A stretch of DNA of 64,000 bases, taken from positions 310,001-374,000 of the forward strand of contig CAWBIM010000004.1 in the NCBI GenBank assembly GCA_963788935.1. Reading direction: 5' to 3'. The notes beneath the pieces were generated by a model. The model was not told where the DNA came from. It saw nothing but the letters and a program-made list of their open reading frames with translations, and did no database searches. This document shows, in pieces, positions 16,768-24,839 of this stretch. Origin of the DNA: JAOPZW01 sp963788935 (GTDB lineage: Bacteria; Actinomycetota; Thermoleophilia; Solirubrobacterales; Solirubrobacteraceae). The position numbers and the translations under genes were made by a program. The stretch's first letter is position 1. Each line of letters begins with the position of its first letter.

Positions 16768-18258
16768 CTACGAGGCCCGCAGCGCGCGATGGACCTCGTC
16801 CGCCGCCCGCTCGCCGGAGCGCACGGCCCCGTCCATGTAGCCCTGCCAGAACGTCGACGTCTCGCTGCCCGCCCAGTGCACGCGGCCGGTCGCGCGGCGC
16901 AGCGCGGGGCCGTACCGGCGCAGGACGCCGGGTGGGGTGTGGGCGGTCGGACAGCCCTTCGTCCAGCGGTCGGCGGTCCAGTCCTTCTCGACGTAGCCGG
17001 TCGGCGTCAACGCGGCGTCGCCGACGTACCCGGCGAACGATGCGAGCGCCTCGGCCCGCCGCTGGGCGGCCGGCAGCCCGTGGTGGCGGCGCGCCGGCGC
17101 GCCGACGATGAAGCCCATCAGCACGCCGAGGCTCCCGTCGGGTGGGCTGTTGTCGAACGTGGCCGCCACGGCGGCGTCGCCGATGCACTGCCCCGAGAGC
17201 CCGGCGTCGCGCCAGAACGGGCGCGGGTAGATCGCCTCGGCCTTGATCGTGGCCCCGGGCCGCAGCCCGCGCAGGAGCCGCTGCTTGGAGCGCGGCAGGA
17301 CCGGGGCGAACGCGATGTCGAGCGCGAGGATGGGGGGGACGGTGACGATCGCGCGCTTCGCGGCGACCGTGAGCTTCGCGCCGATGAGCCGCACGCCGTC
17401 TGCGTCCTGGACGATGCGGCGGACCGGCGTGCCCAGCACGACGCGGTTTCCGAGGCGGTCGGCGACGCGCTCGGAGACGAGCTGGGAACCGCCCGCGAAG
17501 CGCGACTCCTGCGCCCCGTTGGGCGTCGTGATGAGCCGGACGAGGCTCCCCGGGGTCTTCGCGTTGCCCGCGCCCGCGATGTACGCGAGGGCATAGAGCA
17601 GCGACAGCTCGCGCGGCTCGGCGCCCCAGATCACGCGGCAGGCGAGGTCGAACGCCGCCGCCCCGATCGGGTTCGAGACGTTCGCGGCCTTGAAGTCCTG
17701 GAGCGTCTGGCGGTCGAACTCGGCCGCCCGCTTGGCGGTCCACGGCGCGTCGACGGGGACCTGGGTCGCGAGCTTGTCGAGCTGCAGGATCGGCCCCAGG
17801 ATCGTCGTGATGTCCGGGTCGGTCGGGATGCCGGGCGTCGCGGGGTACGTCCCGCGCCGCCCGCTGAACAGCGAGATGTCCTCGCCCGCGTTGTAGGTCG
17901 GGAACGTCGGGACGCCGACGGCCTTCGCCAGGGCGCCGATCCGGTCGTGGGTCGGGCCGATGAACTGGCCGCCGAGCTCGGTCTCGTGCCCGCCGCCGAG
18001 GTCGGTGTTCAGGGTGCGCCCGCCGACGCGGTCGCGCGCCTCCACCACGACGACCGAGTGTCCGTCCGCGACGAGCCGCCGGGCGGCGGTGAGCCCGGCG
18101 AGCCCGGCCCCGACGATCGCGACGTCGGCGCGGCGGGTGCGGCGGCGCGCCTGGCGCGCGGGCGCGGCGGCGGCCTTCTCGGCGTCGAGGGCGAGCAGCG
18201 CGGCGCCGGCGACGGCGCCGCCGACGAGCTCGCGGCGGGTGAGGTCCTGGGTGGTCAC
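16768..18258 (-). CDS. Flavin monoamine oxidase-like FAD enzyme with twin-arginine signal
   Basis: 496 aa. The N-terminus LTRRELVGGAVAGAAL carries a twin-arginine export signal, so the folded flavoprotein probably goes to the cell surface. The FAD Rossmann motif is VAIVGAGLAGLTAARRL near residue 45, followed by VVVVEARDRVGGRTL and an ELGGQFIGPTHDR block. The C-terminal flavin-contacting segment is VHWAGSETSTFWQGYMDGA near residue 465; the Cys that holds covalent FAD in MAO-A/B is absent here. The enzyme should oxidise a primary or secondary amine, releasing aldehyde, ammonia and peroxide. GTG start. It forms a single transcription unit or follows the deacetylase gene 43 bp upstream. Confidence 0.88.
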   Translation of the reverse strand: MTTQDLTRRELVGGAVAGAALLALDAEKAAAAPARQARRRTRRADVAIVGAGLAGLTAARRLVADGHSVVVVEARDRVGGRTLNTDLGGGHETELGGQFIGPTHDRIGALAKAVGVPTFPTYNAGEDISLFSGRRGTYPATPGIPTDPDITTILGPILQLDKLATQVPVDAPWTAKRAAEFDRQTLQDFKAANVSNPIGAAAFDLACRVIWGAEPRELSLLYALAYIAGAGNAKTPGSLVRLITTPNGAQESRFAGGSQLVSERVADRLGNRVVLGTPVRRIVQDADGVRLIGAKLTVAAKRAIVTVPPILALDIAFAPVLPRSKQRLLRGLRPGATIKAEAIYPRPFWRDAGLSGQCIGDAAVAATFDNSPPDGSLGVLMGFIVGAPARRHHGLPAAQRRAEALASFAGYVGDAALTPTGYVEKDWTADRWTKGCPTAHTPPGVLRRYGPALRRATGRVHWAGSETSTFWQGYMDGAVRSGERAADEVHRALRAS

Positions 18259-18301
18259 GGCGCGGCACCCTACGCGACCGGCTCGACGGTCTGTCGAACG
18301 G

Positions 18302-19057
18302 CTACAGGGCGGCGGCGACGGCCCCCGCGGTCGCGACCTCGGCGGCGCCCGCCGCGCGCCGATCGGCGACCGCGCGCAGGACGCGCCGGGCCGCGCCCCA
18401 GCCGGCGTCGTCGACCATGAGGAAGGGATGCAGGATCAGCGTCGGCGCGGGGTCGGCGACGAGGCGCGCGATGAGCGCCGCGGCCGTCGCGTCCGGGTCG
18501 AGCGCGGCCTCGGGATCGCCGTCGGCGGCGCGCCGGGCGGCGAACGCGTCGAGCCGGTGGTAGGCGTCGACGAGCCCCCACGCGAACGGCACCGACGCCA
18601 GGCCGCCCGTCCGCTCCCGGCGCGTCCCGAGCGGCGAGCACCACGTGAAGCCGTGACGGGCGAGCAGCGCCGGGCTCGCCGCGGTGAGCGCGCCGCCCGG
18701 CGGGCGGAACCCGACGACGCCCGCGAGGCCGAGCGCGTCGAACGCCGCGCGCCCGCGGGCGAGCAGCGCGTCCTCGCGCGCGGGGTCGAGCTCGCCCCAC
18801 GGCTCGTGGCGCCAGGCGTGCATCGCGACCTCGTGGCCGCGGGCCGCGATCCCGCGCACGGCCTCGGGATAGAGCTCGCAGTTGAGCGCCTCGACGCAGA
18901 ACGTCGCGCGCAGGTCCAGGTCGTCGAGCTCGTCGAGCAGCCGCGGGAGCGCGACCGTCACCGACGCGTGCCGGCCCAGGGGGGCGTCGTCCGGCCACAG
19001 ACCCCGCTCGAGGTCGGCGGCCTCGCCGAGGTTGTCGAACGTGAGGGCGATCTGCAC
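18302..19057 (-). CDS. Polysaccharide deacetylase (NodB-type) family protein
   Basis: 251 aa, no signal peptide, GTG start. NodB landmarks: IALTFDNLGE at the N-terminus (the Asp of the TFD motif), HEVAMHAWRHEPWG (HX3H-type metal ligands) near residue 75, VGFRPPGGALT near 116 and TLILHPFLMVDD near 205. Cytoplasmic members remove acyl groups from small N-acyl or N-formyl compounds instead of cell-wall sugars. It is divergent from the VOC dioxygenase-like gene, with a perfect 12-bp palindrome between them, and sits 43 bp upstream of the amine oxidase gene, so the two may be co-transcribed. Confidence 0.82.
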   Translation of the reverse strand: MQIALTFDNLGEAADLERGLWPDDAPLGRHASVTVALPRLLDELDDLDLRATFCVEALNCELYPEAVRGIAARGHEVAMHAWRHEPWGELDPAREDALLARGRAAFDALGLAGVVGFRPPGGALTAASPALLARHGFTWCSPLGTRRERTGGLASVPFAWGLVDAYHRLDAFAARRAADGDPEAALDPDATAAALIARLVADPAPTLILHPFLMVDDAGWGAARRVLRAVADRRAAGAAEVATAGAVAAAL

Positions 19058-19063
19058 GGAAGG

Positions 19064-19075
19064 GCAAGTACTTGC
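19064..19075. promoter_or_regulatory. Perfect 12-bp palindrome GCAAGTACTTGC
   Basis: It lies 7 bp before the deacetylase start (minus) and 55 bp before the VOC gene start (plus), in a 72-bp divergent gap. Symmetry and place fit a repressor operator acting on both genes. No regulator gene is adjacent, so the protein is unknown. Confidence 0.45.
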
Positions 19076-19129
19076 GGACGCAACAGCCTAGACTGACGCG
19101 CCCCAGGCCACGAGGAGAGAGAGGACGGC

Positions 19130-20117
19130 ATGCCCGGACGGGGAACGATCCGCGGGACCCACCACCTGACCTTCTGCGTCGGCGGCGCGCAGGAGGACTA
19201 CGACTTCCACGTCCGCACGCTCGGCCTCAAGAGCGTCAAGAAGACCGTGCTGTTCGACGGCGAGATCCCGATCTACCACCTCTACTACGCCAACGGCGCG
19301 GGCGACGCGAGCACGATCCTCACCGCCTTCCCCTACCGCCAGGCCGGGATGGATGGGCCGGCGCGGGACGAACCAGTGCAAGGCGCTCCTGCTGTCCGTC
19401 CCCGGCGGCTCGATCGGCTTCTGGGCCGACCGCCTCTCCGCCGCCGGGATCGCCCACGAGGAGGCCGAGCTCTTCGGCACGCACCGCCTGAACTTCGCCC
19501 ACCCGACCGGCATCCCGTACAGCCTCGTCGAGGCCGACGGCGACGACCGCACGCCGTACGAGGGCGCCGGCGTCGGCGCCGACCACGCGATCCGCGGCGC
19601 GTACGGCACGACGACCTCGGTCCGCGAGCCGGAGCCGATGGACGAGTTCATCACGCGCGGCATGCACGGCCGCAAGCTCGCCTCGGACGGCGCGAACCAC
19701 CAGTACGAGATCGGCACCGACGACGGCTACGGCCGGATCCTCGAGCTCGTCGAGGAGCCCGACCTGCCCCAGGGCAGCTGGACGTTCGGCGAGGGCACGA
19801 TCCACCACCACGCCTTCGACGCCGGCACGGCCGAGAGCCAGGCCGAGCTCAAGGACTGGATCGTCGGGCTCGGGTTCACCGACGTCTCCGACGTCAAGGA
19901 CCGCGGCTACTTCTTCTCGGTCTACTGCCGGACGCCGGGCGGCGCGCTGTTCGAGTTCGCCTACTCGACCCCGCAGGGCTTCACGATCGACGAGGCGGCC
20001 GACGAGCTCGGGACGCACATGTGCATCCCGCCGCACTGGGAGGACCGCCGCAGCGAGATCTCCCAGCTCGAGCCGATCGACGCCGACGAGCAGGTCGTGG
20101 GGATCCCGGGCCGGTGA
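19130..20117 (+). CDS. VOC-superfamily ring-cleaving dioxygenase/glyoxalase-like protein, one-base frameshift
   Basis: About 329 aa when the frame is repaired. The first half reads IRGTHHLTFCVGGAQEDYDF and FDGEIPIYHLYYANGAGD; the second frame, from about 19350, reads MGRRGTNQCKALLLSVPGG and ends with the second VOC module (TIHHHAFDAGTAE, VKDRGYFFSVYCRTPGG, LFEFAYSTPQGF). The His and Glu metal ligands of both modules look present. At 19346-19352 the text GGGATGGATGGGC would read Gly-Trp-Met-Gly if one A were removed, so a single inserted base explains the break. Related proteins (MhqO/LinE type) cleave hydroquinones. A strong purine-rich ribosome site (GAGGAGAGAGAGGA) precedes the ATG. Confidence 0.8.
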
Positions 20118-20135
20118 GGTAGGGCGCGCCCTACC
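20118..20135. promoter_or_regulatory. 18-bp perfect palindrome upstream of the sensor kinase gene
   Basis: GGTAGGGCGCGCCCTACC starts at the base after the VOC gene stop and lies 38 bp before the kinase start. A close copy is found at 24287-24304, beside two response-regulator genes of the same group. It is a candidate response-regulator operator, though a hairpin at the end of the VOC gene is also possible. Confidence 0.45.
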
Positions 20136-20172
20136 ACCGGGGCGCGCCGCGGCGCATAGGGTCGGATGCGCG

Positions 20173-21964
20173 ATGACGTCCGTGGCCACCCTCCGATGGA
20201 CCCAGCGCGCGCGCGTCGCCGCCGTGGCTGTCGCGTGCGTGGCCGCCCTGGTGCTCGGCGTGCTGCTGCTCGCGGCCGACGCCCCAGGCGGACCGGCTGG
20301 GCGACGGCGGGATCCTGCTCGCGGTGCTGCTCGTCGCGATGGGCCTCGGGTTCGCCGCCCTCGGCGCGTTCGCCACGTTGCGCCGGCCGGACAATCGCAC
20401 CGGCGTGCTGATGATCGCCGAGGGGCTGATCGCGCTCGTCACCGGGCTGCAGATCTCCGACTGGTCGGCGCTGTTCGTGGCGGGGTCGCTCACCGACGCG
20501 CTCGTCATCACGCTGTTCGCGCACCTGCTTCTCGCCTTCCCGACGGGCCGGATCGAGACCCGCGGGGCGCTGATCGTGGCGACGGTCGGGGCCGTCGCGG
20601 CGGCGCTCCAGATCGTCGCTGGTGCTGTTCAGCAGCCCGCCGGACCTCGGGTGCGACGCCACCCAGAACTGCCCGCACAACATCCTGCTCATCGCCCGCG
20701 CTCCGCGGCTCACGGACGTCGTCGAGATCGTCCAGGCGCTGATGATCCTCGGCGTCATCCTGGCGACGATCGTTCTGGTCGTCCGCCGCTACCTCGCCTC
20801 GGGCCCGGTCCCGCGGCGCGGCCTGGCCCCGGTGCTCCTGCTCGGCGCCGTCGATCCTCGTCCTCGCGATCCTGTCCGTCGCGCTGCGGGACACGGGCGC
20901 CGGCCCGGCCGCCCAGGGCGATCTTCTTCTTCGCGTTCGCGATGCTGCCCGTCGCGTTCCTCGTCGGGCTCGCGCGCAGCCGCCTCCTGCGTGGGTCGAC
21001 GATCGCGGGGCTCGTCGACCGCCTGACACGCGACCCGAGCGCCGCCGGGATCGACGACGCGCTGGGCGCGGTGCTGGGTGACCCGTCGCTGTTCGTCGCC
21101 TACCGCCTCGACGACGGCTCCGGGTACGTCGACCGCACCGGCCGTGCGGTGGTGCTCCCCGGCGAGGGCGACGACCACGTCGCGACGGAGGTCGTCCACG
21201 ACGGCCGGGTCGTGGCGACGCTCGTCCACGGCGCGGAGCTCGCCGAGGAGCCCGAGCTCGTCCGCGCGGCGGCCCGCACCGCCGCCCTCGCGCTCGAGAA
21301 CGCGCGCCTCGAGGCCCAGCTGCGCGCCCGCCTCCAGGCGCTCCGTGCCGCCAGCGCGCGGATCGTCGAGGCCGGCGACGCCGAGCGGCGGCGCCTCGGC
21401 CGCGACCTCCACGACGGCGCCCAGCAGCGGCTCGTCGCGCTGATGCTCGAGCTGCAGCTCGCCCGCGAGAGCTGGGAGCGCGACGCGGGCCTCGCCCGCG
21501 GCCTCGTCGACCAGGCCTTCGACAACGCCCGCGCCGCGGTCGACGAGCTGCGCGACCTCGCCGCCGGGATCCACCCGGCCGTCCTCACCCAGCGCGGCCT
21601 CGACGCCGCGATCGAGTCGCTCGCGACGCGCTCGCCGGTGCCGGTCGAGCTCGGCGACCCGCTCGACGAGCGCCTGCCGCTGCCGGTCGAGACGGCGGCC
21701 TACTACGTCGTCGCCGAGGCGCTCACGAACGTCGCCAAGTACGCCGGCGCGACGCACGCGCGAGTCGACGTGCAGCGTCTCAACGGCAGCGCGGTCGTCG
21801 AGGTCCGCGACGACGGCGGCGGTGGGGCGGACCCGGCCTCGGGGTCGGGTCTGCGCGGGCTGGCCGACCGCGTCGGCGCGCTCGACGGCCGCCTCGAGGT
21901 CGAGAGCGCGCCGGGGGCCGGAACGCTCGTGCGGGCCGTGATCCCGGTCGCCTCCGAGCGCTAG
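20173..21964 (+). CDS. Membrane sensor histidine kinase (NarL-type, HisKA_3), several frameshifts in its N-terminal third
   Basis: The C-terminal half is intact: a GAF-like region (LFVAYRLDDGSGYVDRTG), the dimerisation helix with phospho-acceptor His in RRRLGRDLHDGAQQRLVAL, DLAAGIHPAVL, and an ATPase domain with EALTNVAKYA (N box) and GSGLRGLADRVGA. The N-terminal third should be a multi-span membrane sensor: hydrophobic pieces appear in three different frames (VAAVAVACVAALVLGVLLLA; LLVAMGLGFAALGAFATL; LMILGVILATIVLVVRRY; ILVLAILSVAL). I place one-base shifts near 20285-20320, 20620, 20860 and 20928. All pieces line up in order, so the gene is probably intact in the organism. It should phosphorylate the LuxR-type regulator at 23.2 kb. 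Confidence 0.75.
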
Positions 21965-23216
21965 TCGGCGGGCTCGCGGCGGCGGCGGCTCGGCGCCCGC
22001 GCCGCGGCCCGCGCTCGCGCTCGGCGCGTTCGGGGCGCGGCGGTCCGCCCATCATCGCGGCGAGCTCCTCCTCGTCCGTCCGCGGGCCCCGCCGCGTCGT
22101 CAGGGTGGCGCAGACGACGGTCCAGACGGTGAGCAGCCACAGGTACTCGTGCGGCGACAGGTGCGGCCACAGCCGCGCGAGGTTGAACGTCGCGACGACC
22201 ATGAGCGCCCGCGCCGCGCCGCTCACCCGGCTGTCGGCGCGCAGGAACGCGCGCGTGCCGAGCAGGTAGATGCCGATCCCGATGCACGTCGCCCAGGCGG
22301 CGAACCGCGGCGGCTCCTCCTCGAGCAGCAGCCCGACGCCGGCGGCGATGACGAGCAGGGCGAACGAGGGGAGCATGTGGCCGACGGCGAAGATCGCGCG
22401 GGCCATGGTCGTCGAGCCGCCCGTCAGCTCGAGCACCTTGAGGTTGATCTCGACCGCGGAGTCGAAGTACAGCCACCACAGCGCCGCGGCGAGGGTCATC
22501 GCGGCGACGAGCGCGGCCCAGCGACCCGCATCGGCGTCCGCGCCGGTGACGGCCGCCTGGCCCGCCTCGACGAGGACCTCGCCGAGCAGGATGATGAGGA
22601 ACAGGCCGAAGCGCTCGGCGAAGTGGTGGGCGTCGAGCGCCTCCTCCGGGTCGGCCGGCGCCAGCGCGGACAGGTCGCGGTCGCGGCGCGCGCGCCCCAT
22701 CGCCTCGCGGTCCTCGGCCAGCATCGTGCTCGACTCGATCCCGATCGCCACGAGCCAGAGCAGGTACCGGAACGGCTCGGGCACGGCGATCGAGACGGCG
22801 AACAGCGCCGCCGAGGCCAGGCACGCGCGGGTGATGCGGCGCCGCAGGATGTCGGTGCCGCCCTCGGCCACCACGTAGCCGAACGCGAGGATGAGCCGGA
22901 TGACCGCGAGGCTCGCCGCGAACACCGCGACGTCGCCCTTCGAGACCGGCTCGATGGCGACCGCCGCGACGCCCGCCGGGATGCTCGCGAGGAGGAAGAG
23001 GAAGCGCTGGTTGGGCTCGTCGGCGCCGTGGCGGTTGTAGAGGACGGCGAAGCCGACCCACGTCCACCACAGCACGAAGAACAGGCCGAGCGCGATCCAG
23101 ACGCTGTGCATCCGGGGCTCCGCGACCATCAGGTGCGCGAGCCGGCCGACGGCGAGGACGAACACGAGGTCGAGGTACAGCTCGACCCACGAGACGCGCT
23201 TGCCGGTCTCGGGCAT
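21961..23216 (-). CDS. ltrA: Low temperature requirement A (LtrA) family membrane protein, probable frameshift near its 3' end
   Basis: About 418 aa. The family start VSWVELYLDLVFVLAVGRLAH is present, followed by roughly ten membrane segments (SVWIALGLFFVLWWTWVGF; LFLIILLGEVLVEAG; ILAFGYVV) and the conserved HHFAERFGLFLIILLGE block near residue 195. LtrA proteins are of unknown biochemical role. In the ATG frame the gene would read 185 bases into the convergent kinase gene. If the frame shifts by one near 22005, the end becomes APSRRRREPAD with a stop at 21961-21963, exactly abutting the kinase stop. I take that as the real end. It lies three bases after the response-regulator start region, so the two form one operon. 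Confidence 0.8.
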
Positions 23217-23218
23217 CG

Positions 23219-23869
23219 TCAGCGGCGCAGGAACGTCAGCACCGCCAGCACCCGGCGGTGGTCCTCCGGCGCCTGGGCGATCCCGAGCTTGGAGAAGATG
23301 CTCGTCACGTGCTTCTCGACCGCGGCGGGCGTGACGACGAGCACCTCCGCGATGCCACGGTTCGAGCGGCCCTCGCCCATGAGCTCGAGGACCTCGCGCT
23401 CGCGCGGCGTCAGCGTCTCGACCGGGTCGGCGCGGCGGCGGCGCCCGAGCATCCGCGAGACGACGTCGGGGTCGAGCGCCGAGCCGCCCTCGGCCACCCG
23501 GCGGACGGCGTCGGCGAACGCGGCGAAGTCGGCCACGCGGTCCTTGAGCAGGTAGCCGACGCCCTCGGCGCTGTCGCCGATGAGGTCGAGCGCGTAGCGC
23601 TCGTCGGCGTGCTGGGAGAGCACGAGCACGCCGACGTCCGGCTGGCGCGCGCGGATCTCGATCGCGGCGCGCAGGCCGTCGTCGGTGTTGTCGGGCGGCA
23701 TCTGGACGTCGACGATCGCGACGTCGGGCTTGTGGGCGGAGACCTTGCGCACGAGGTCGACGGCGTCGCCCGCCTGGCCGGCGACCTCGAAGCCCGCGTC
23801 CTCGAGCAGCCGGACGATGCCCTGGCGCAGCAGGGCCTGGTCCTCGCCGATGACGACGCGTGTGGGCAT
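23219..23869 (-). CDS. NarL/LuxR-family response regulator
   Basis: 216 aa from ATG at 23869. Receiver domain: VVIGEDQALLRQGI at the start, phospho-acceptor Asp in VAIVDVQMPP near residue 54, VLVLSQHADE and LLKDRVADF (Lys) later. The LuxR helix-turn-helix at residues about 150-205 reads LTPREREVLELMGEGRSNRG and VEKHVTSIFSKLGI. Its kinase partner is probably the broken NarL-type kinase at 20.2-22.0 kb, with ltrA between. The GGTRGGG...CGCCCTACC sites at 20118 and 24287 are candidate targets. The 3' end is 3 bp from the ltrA start, so the regulator precedes ltrA in one transcript. Confidence 0.92.
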   Translation of the reverse strand: MPTRVVIGEDQALLRQGIVRLLEDAGFEVAGQAGDAVDLVRKVSAHKPDVAIVDVQMPPDNTDDGLRAAIEIRARQPDVGVLVLSQHADERYALDLIGDSAEGVGYLLKDRVADFAAFADAVRRVAEGGSALDPDVVSRMLGRRRRADPVETLTPREREVLELMGEGRSNRGIAEVLVVTPAAVEKHVTSIFSKLGIAQAPEDHRRVLAVLTFLRR

Positions 23870-23887
23870 ACGGCCCAATCTATGCGC

Positions 23888-24253
23888 TCAGCGGCCGGGC
23901 GGCCCGAGGAGCTCGACGAGCCGCGGCGAGCCGAGCTCGGACTTGGGCAGGAACCCGCGCGCGCCCGAGGCCTCCACGCGCCCGCCCAGCGCGGCCCGCT
24001 CGACGGTCGAGACGAGGACGACGGCCGGCGCGGCGGCCTCCCGGGTGAGCGCGTCCGCGACCGTCACGCCGTCCATGTCGGGGAGGTTCACGTCGAGCAG
24101 GACGGCGTCGGGGCGCAGGCTGCGGGCCGCGTCGAGGGCGCCCGCGCCGTCGGCGGCGGTGCCGGCGACCGTGTAGCCGCGCGCCTCGAGCAGCGCCCGG
24201 GCCGTCGTGCGGAACGGGGCGGAGTCGTCGACGATGAGGACGGTGCGCGGCAC
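23888..24253 (-). CDS. Stand-alone response-regulator receiver domain
   Basis: 121 aa from a GTG at 24253. The whole protein is one receiver: VLIVDDSAPFRTTARALLE with the acidic pair, phospho-acceptor Asp in AVLLDVNLPDMDGV near residue 54, VVLVSTVERA and GFLPKSEL with the conserved Lys. There is no output domain, so it may work as a phosphate sink or by binding partner proteins. The stop is 18 bp before the LuxR-type regulator start, so both are likely in one mRNA under the motif at 24287-24304. Confidence 0.88.
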   Translation of the reverse strand: MPRTVLIVDDSAPFRTTARALLEARGYTVAGTAADGAGALDAARSLRPDAVLLDVNLPDMDGVTVADALTREAAAPAVVLVSTVERAALGGRVEASGARGFLPKSELGSPRLVELLGPPGR

Positions 24254-24286
24254 GCTCCCATCCTCGCGCACGGACGGGGGCGCGAT

Positions 24287-24304
24287 GGTGGGGACCGCCC
24301 TACC
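24287..24304. promoter_or_regulatory. Second copy of the GGTRGGG-CGCCCTACC motif
   Basis: GGTGGGGACCGCCCTACC matches the palindrome at 20118-20135 in 15 of 18 positions. It lies 34 bp before the receiver gene (minus) and 40 bp before a small plus-strand gene, an expected operator place for this two-component group. Confidence 0.45.
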
Positions 24305-24343
24305 CCTGGCCTCGGCCCTGCCCCCGGCCGCTACGGTGCCCGC

Positions 24344-24637
24344 GTGTCGTCGCGCATCGACCTCGAGCCCGAGGAGGTCGCGGGCCTCATCCGCGGCTCG
24401 CGGCTGCTCGAGCTGCGCGCCGACACGCCGCCCGACGTCCGCCGCCGCCTGATCGACACCGCGCTGACCGCGATGGACGCGCTGTGCGGCCTGGCCGAGC
24501 GCCGGGGCACCGACGCGGTGTGGGACGTGCTCGAGCTGCTCACCCACCGGGAGCTGCTCGCCTTCACGACGCTGATGGCCTCCGAGCTGGCCGAGACGAA
24601 CTTCGCGCTTGCGCCGCCCGACGCGGGCGCTCAGTAG
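24344..24637 (+). CDS. Small helical protein of unknown function
   Basis: 97 aa from a GTG. It is acidic and helical (EEVAGLIRGSRLLELRA, RRRLIDTALTAMDALCGLAE, HRELLAFTTLMASELAE) with no membrane segment or signal. I do not recognise the family. Codon use is the strong G/C-third pattern of real genes here, which is the main support. It diverges from the two response-regulator genes and overlaps the next convergent small gene by seven bases. Confidence 0.6.
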   Translation: MSSRIDLEPEEVAGLIRGSRLLELRADTPPDVRRRLIDTALTAMDALCGLAERRGTDAVWDVLELLTHRELLAFTTLMASELAETNFALAPPDAGAQ

Positions 24638-24816
24638 GGCGGGTCCTCGTCCTGCGCGTCACGGGCGCGCTGCTGCTCCTCCGTGACCGTGTCGACGAGA
24701 TCGCGGTCCTCGTCGTCGTCGGGAGCGTCCGGCACGTCCGTGGAGCGCAGGCGCCGCATCTCCCGTGTTACGGCGTCGCGCTCGCGTTGTCGTTCTTCAC
24801 GTTGGGTCTCAGCCAT
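24631..24816 (-). CDS. Small highly charged protein of unknown function
   Basis: 61 aa, nearly all charged or polar (MAETQREERQRERDAV, then an Asp/Glu-rich second half ending DEDPPY). It looks like an intrinsically disordered or coiled-coil peptide. No family recognised. The start has ATG but the evidence for expression is weak: it rests on an open frame with good codon bias and a tidy position between neighbours. Confidence 0.4.
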   Translation of the reverse strand: MAETQREERQRERDAVTREMRRLRSTDVPDAPDDDEDRDLVDTVTEEQQRARDAQDEDPPY

Positions 24817-24839
24817 CCATCCAGGCTAGTCGACCCCCG

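Noticed and set aside
20173..21964. Calling the sensor kinase a decayed pseudogene
   Set aside because: All pieces are in order and hydrophobic segments remain good; the catalytic half is fully intact, so sequence errors explain it better.
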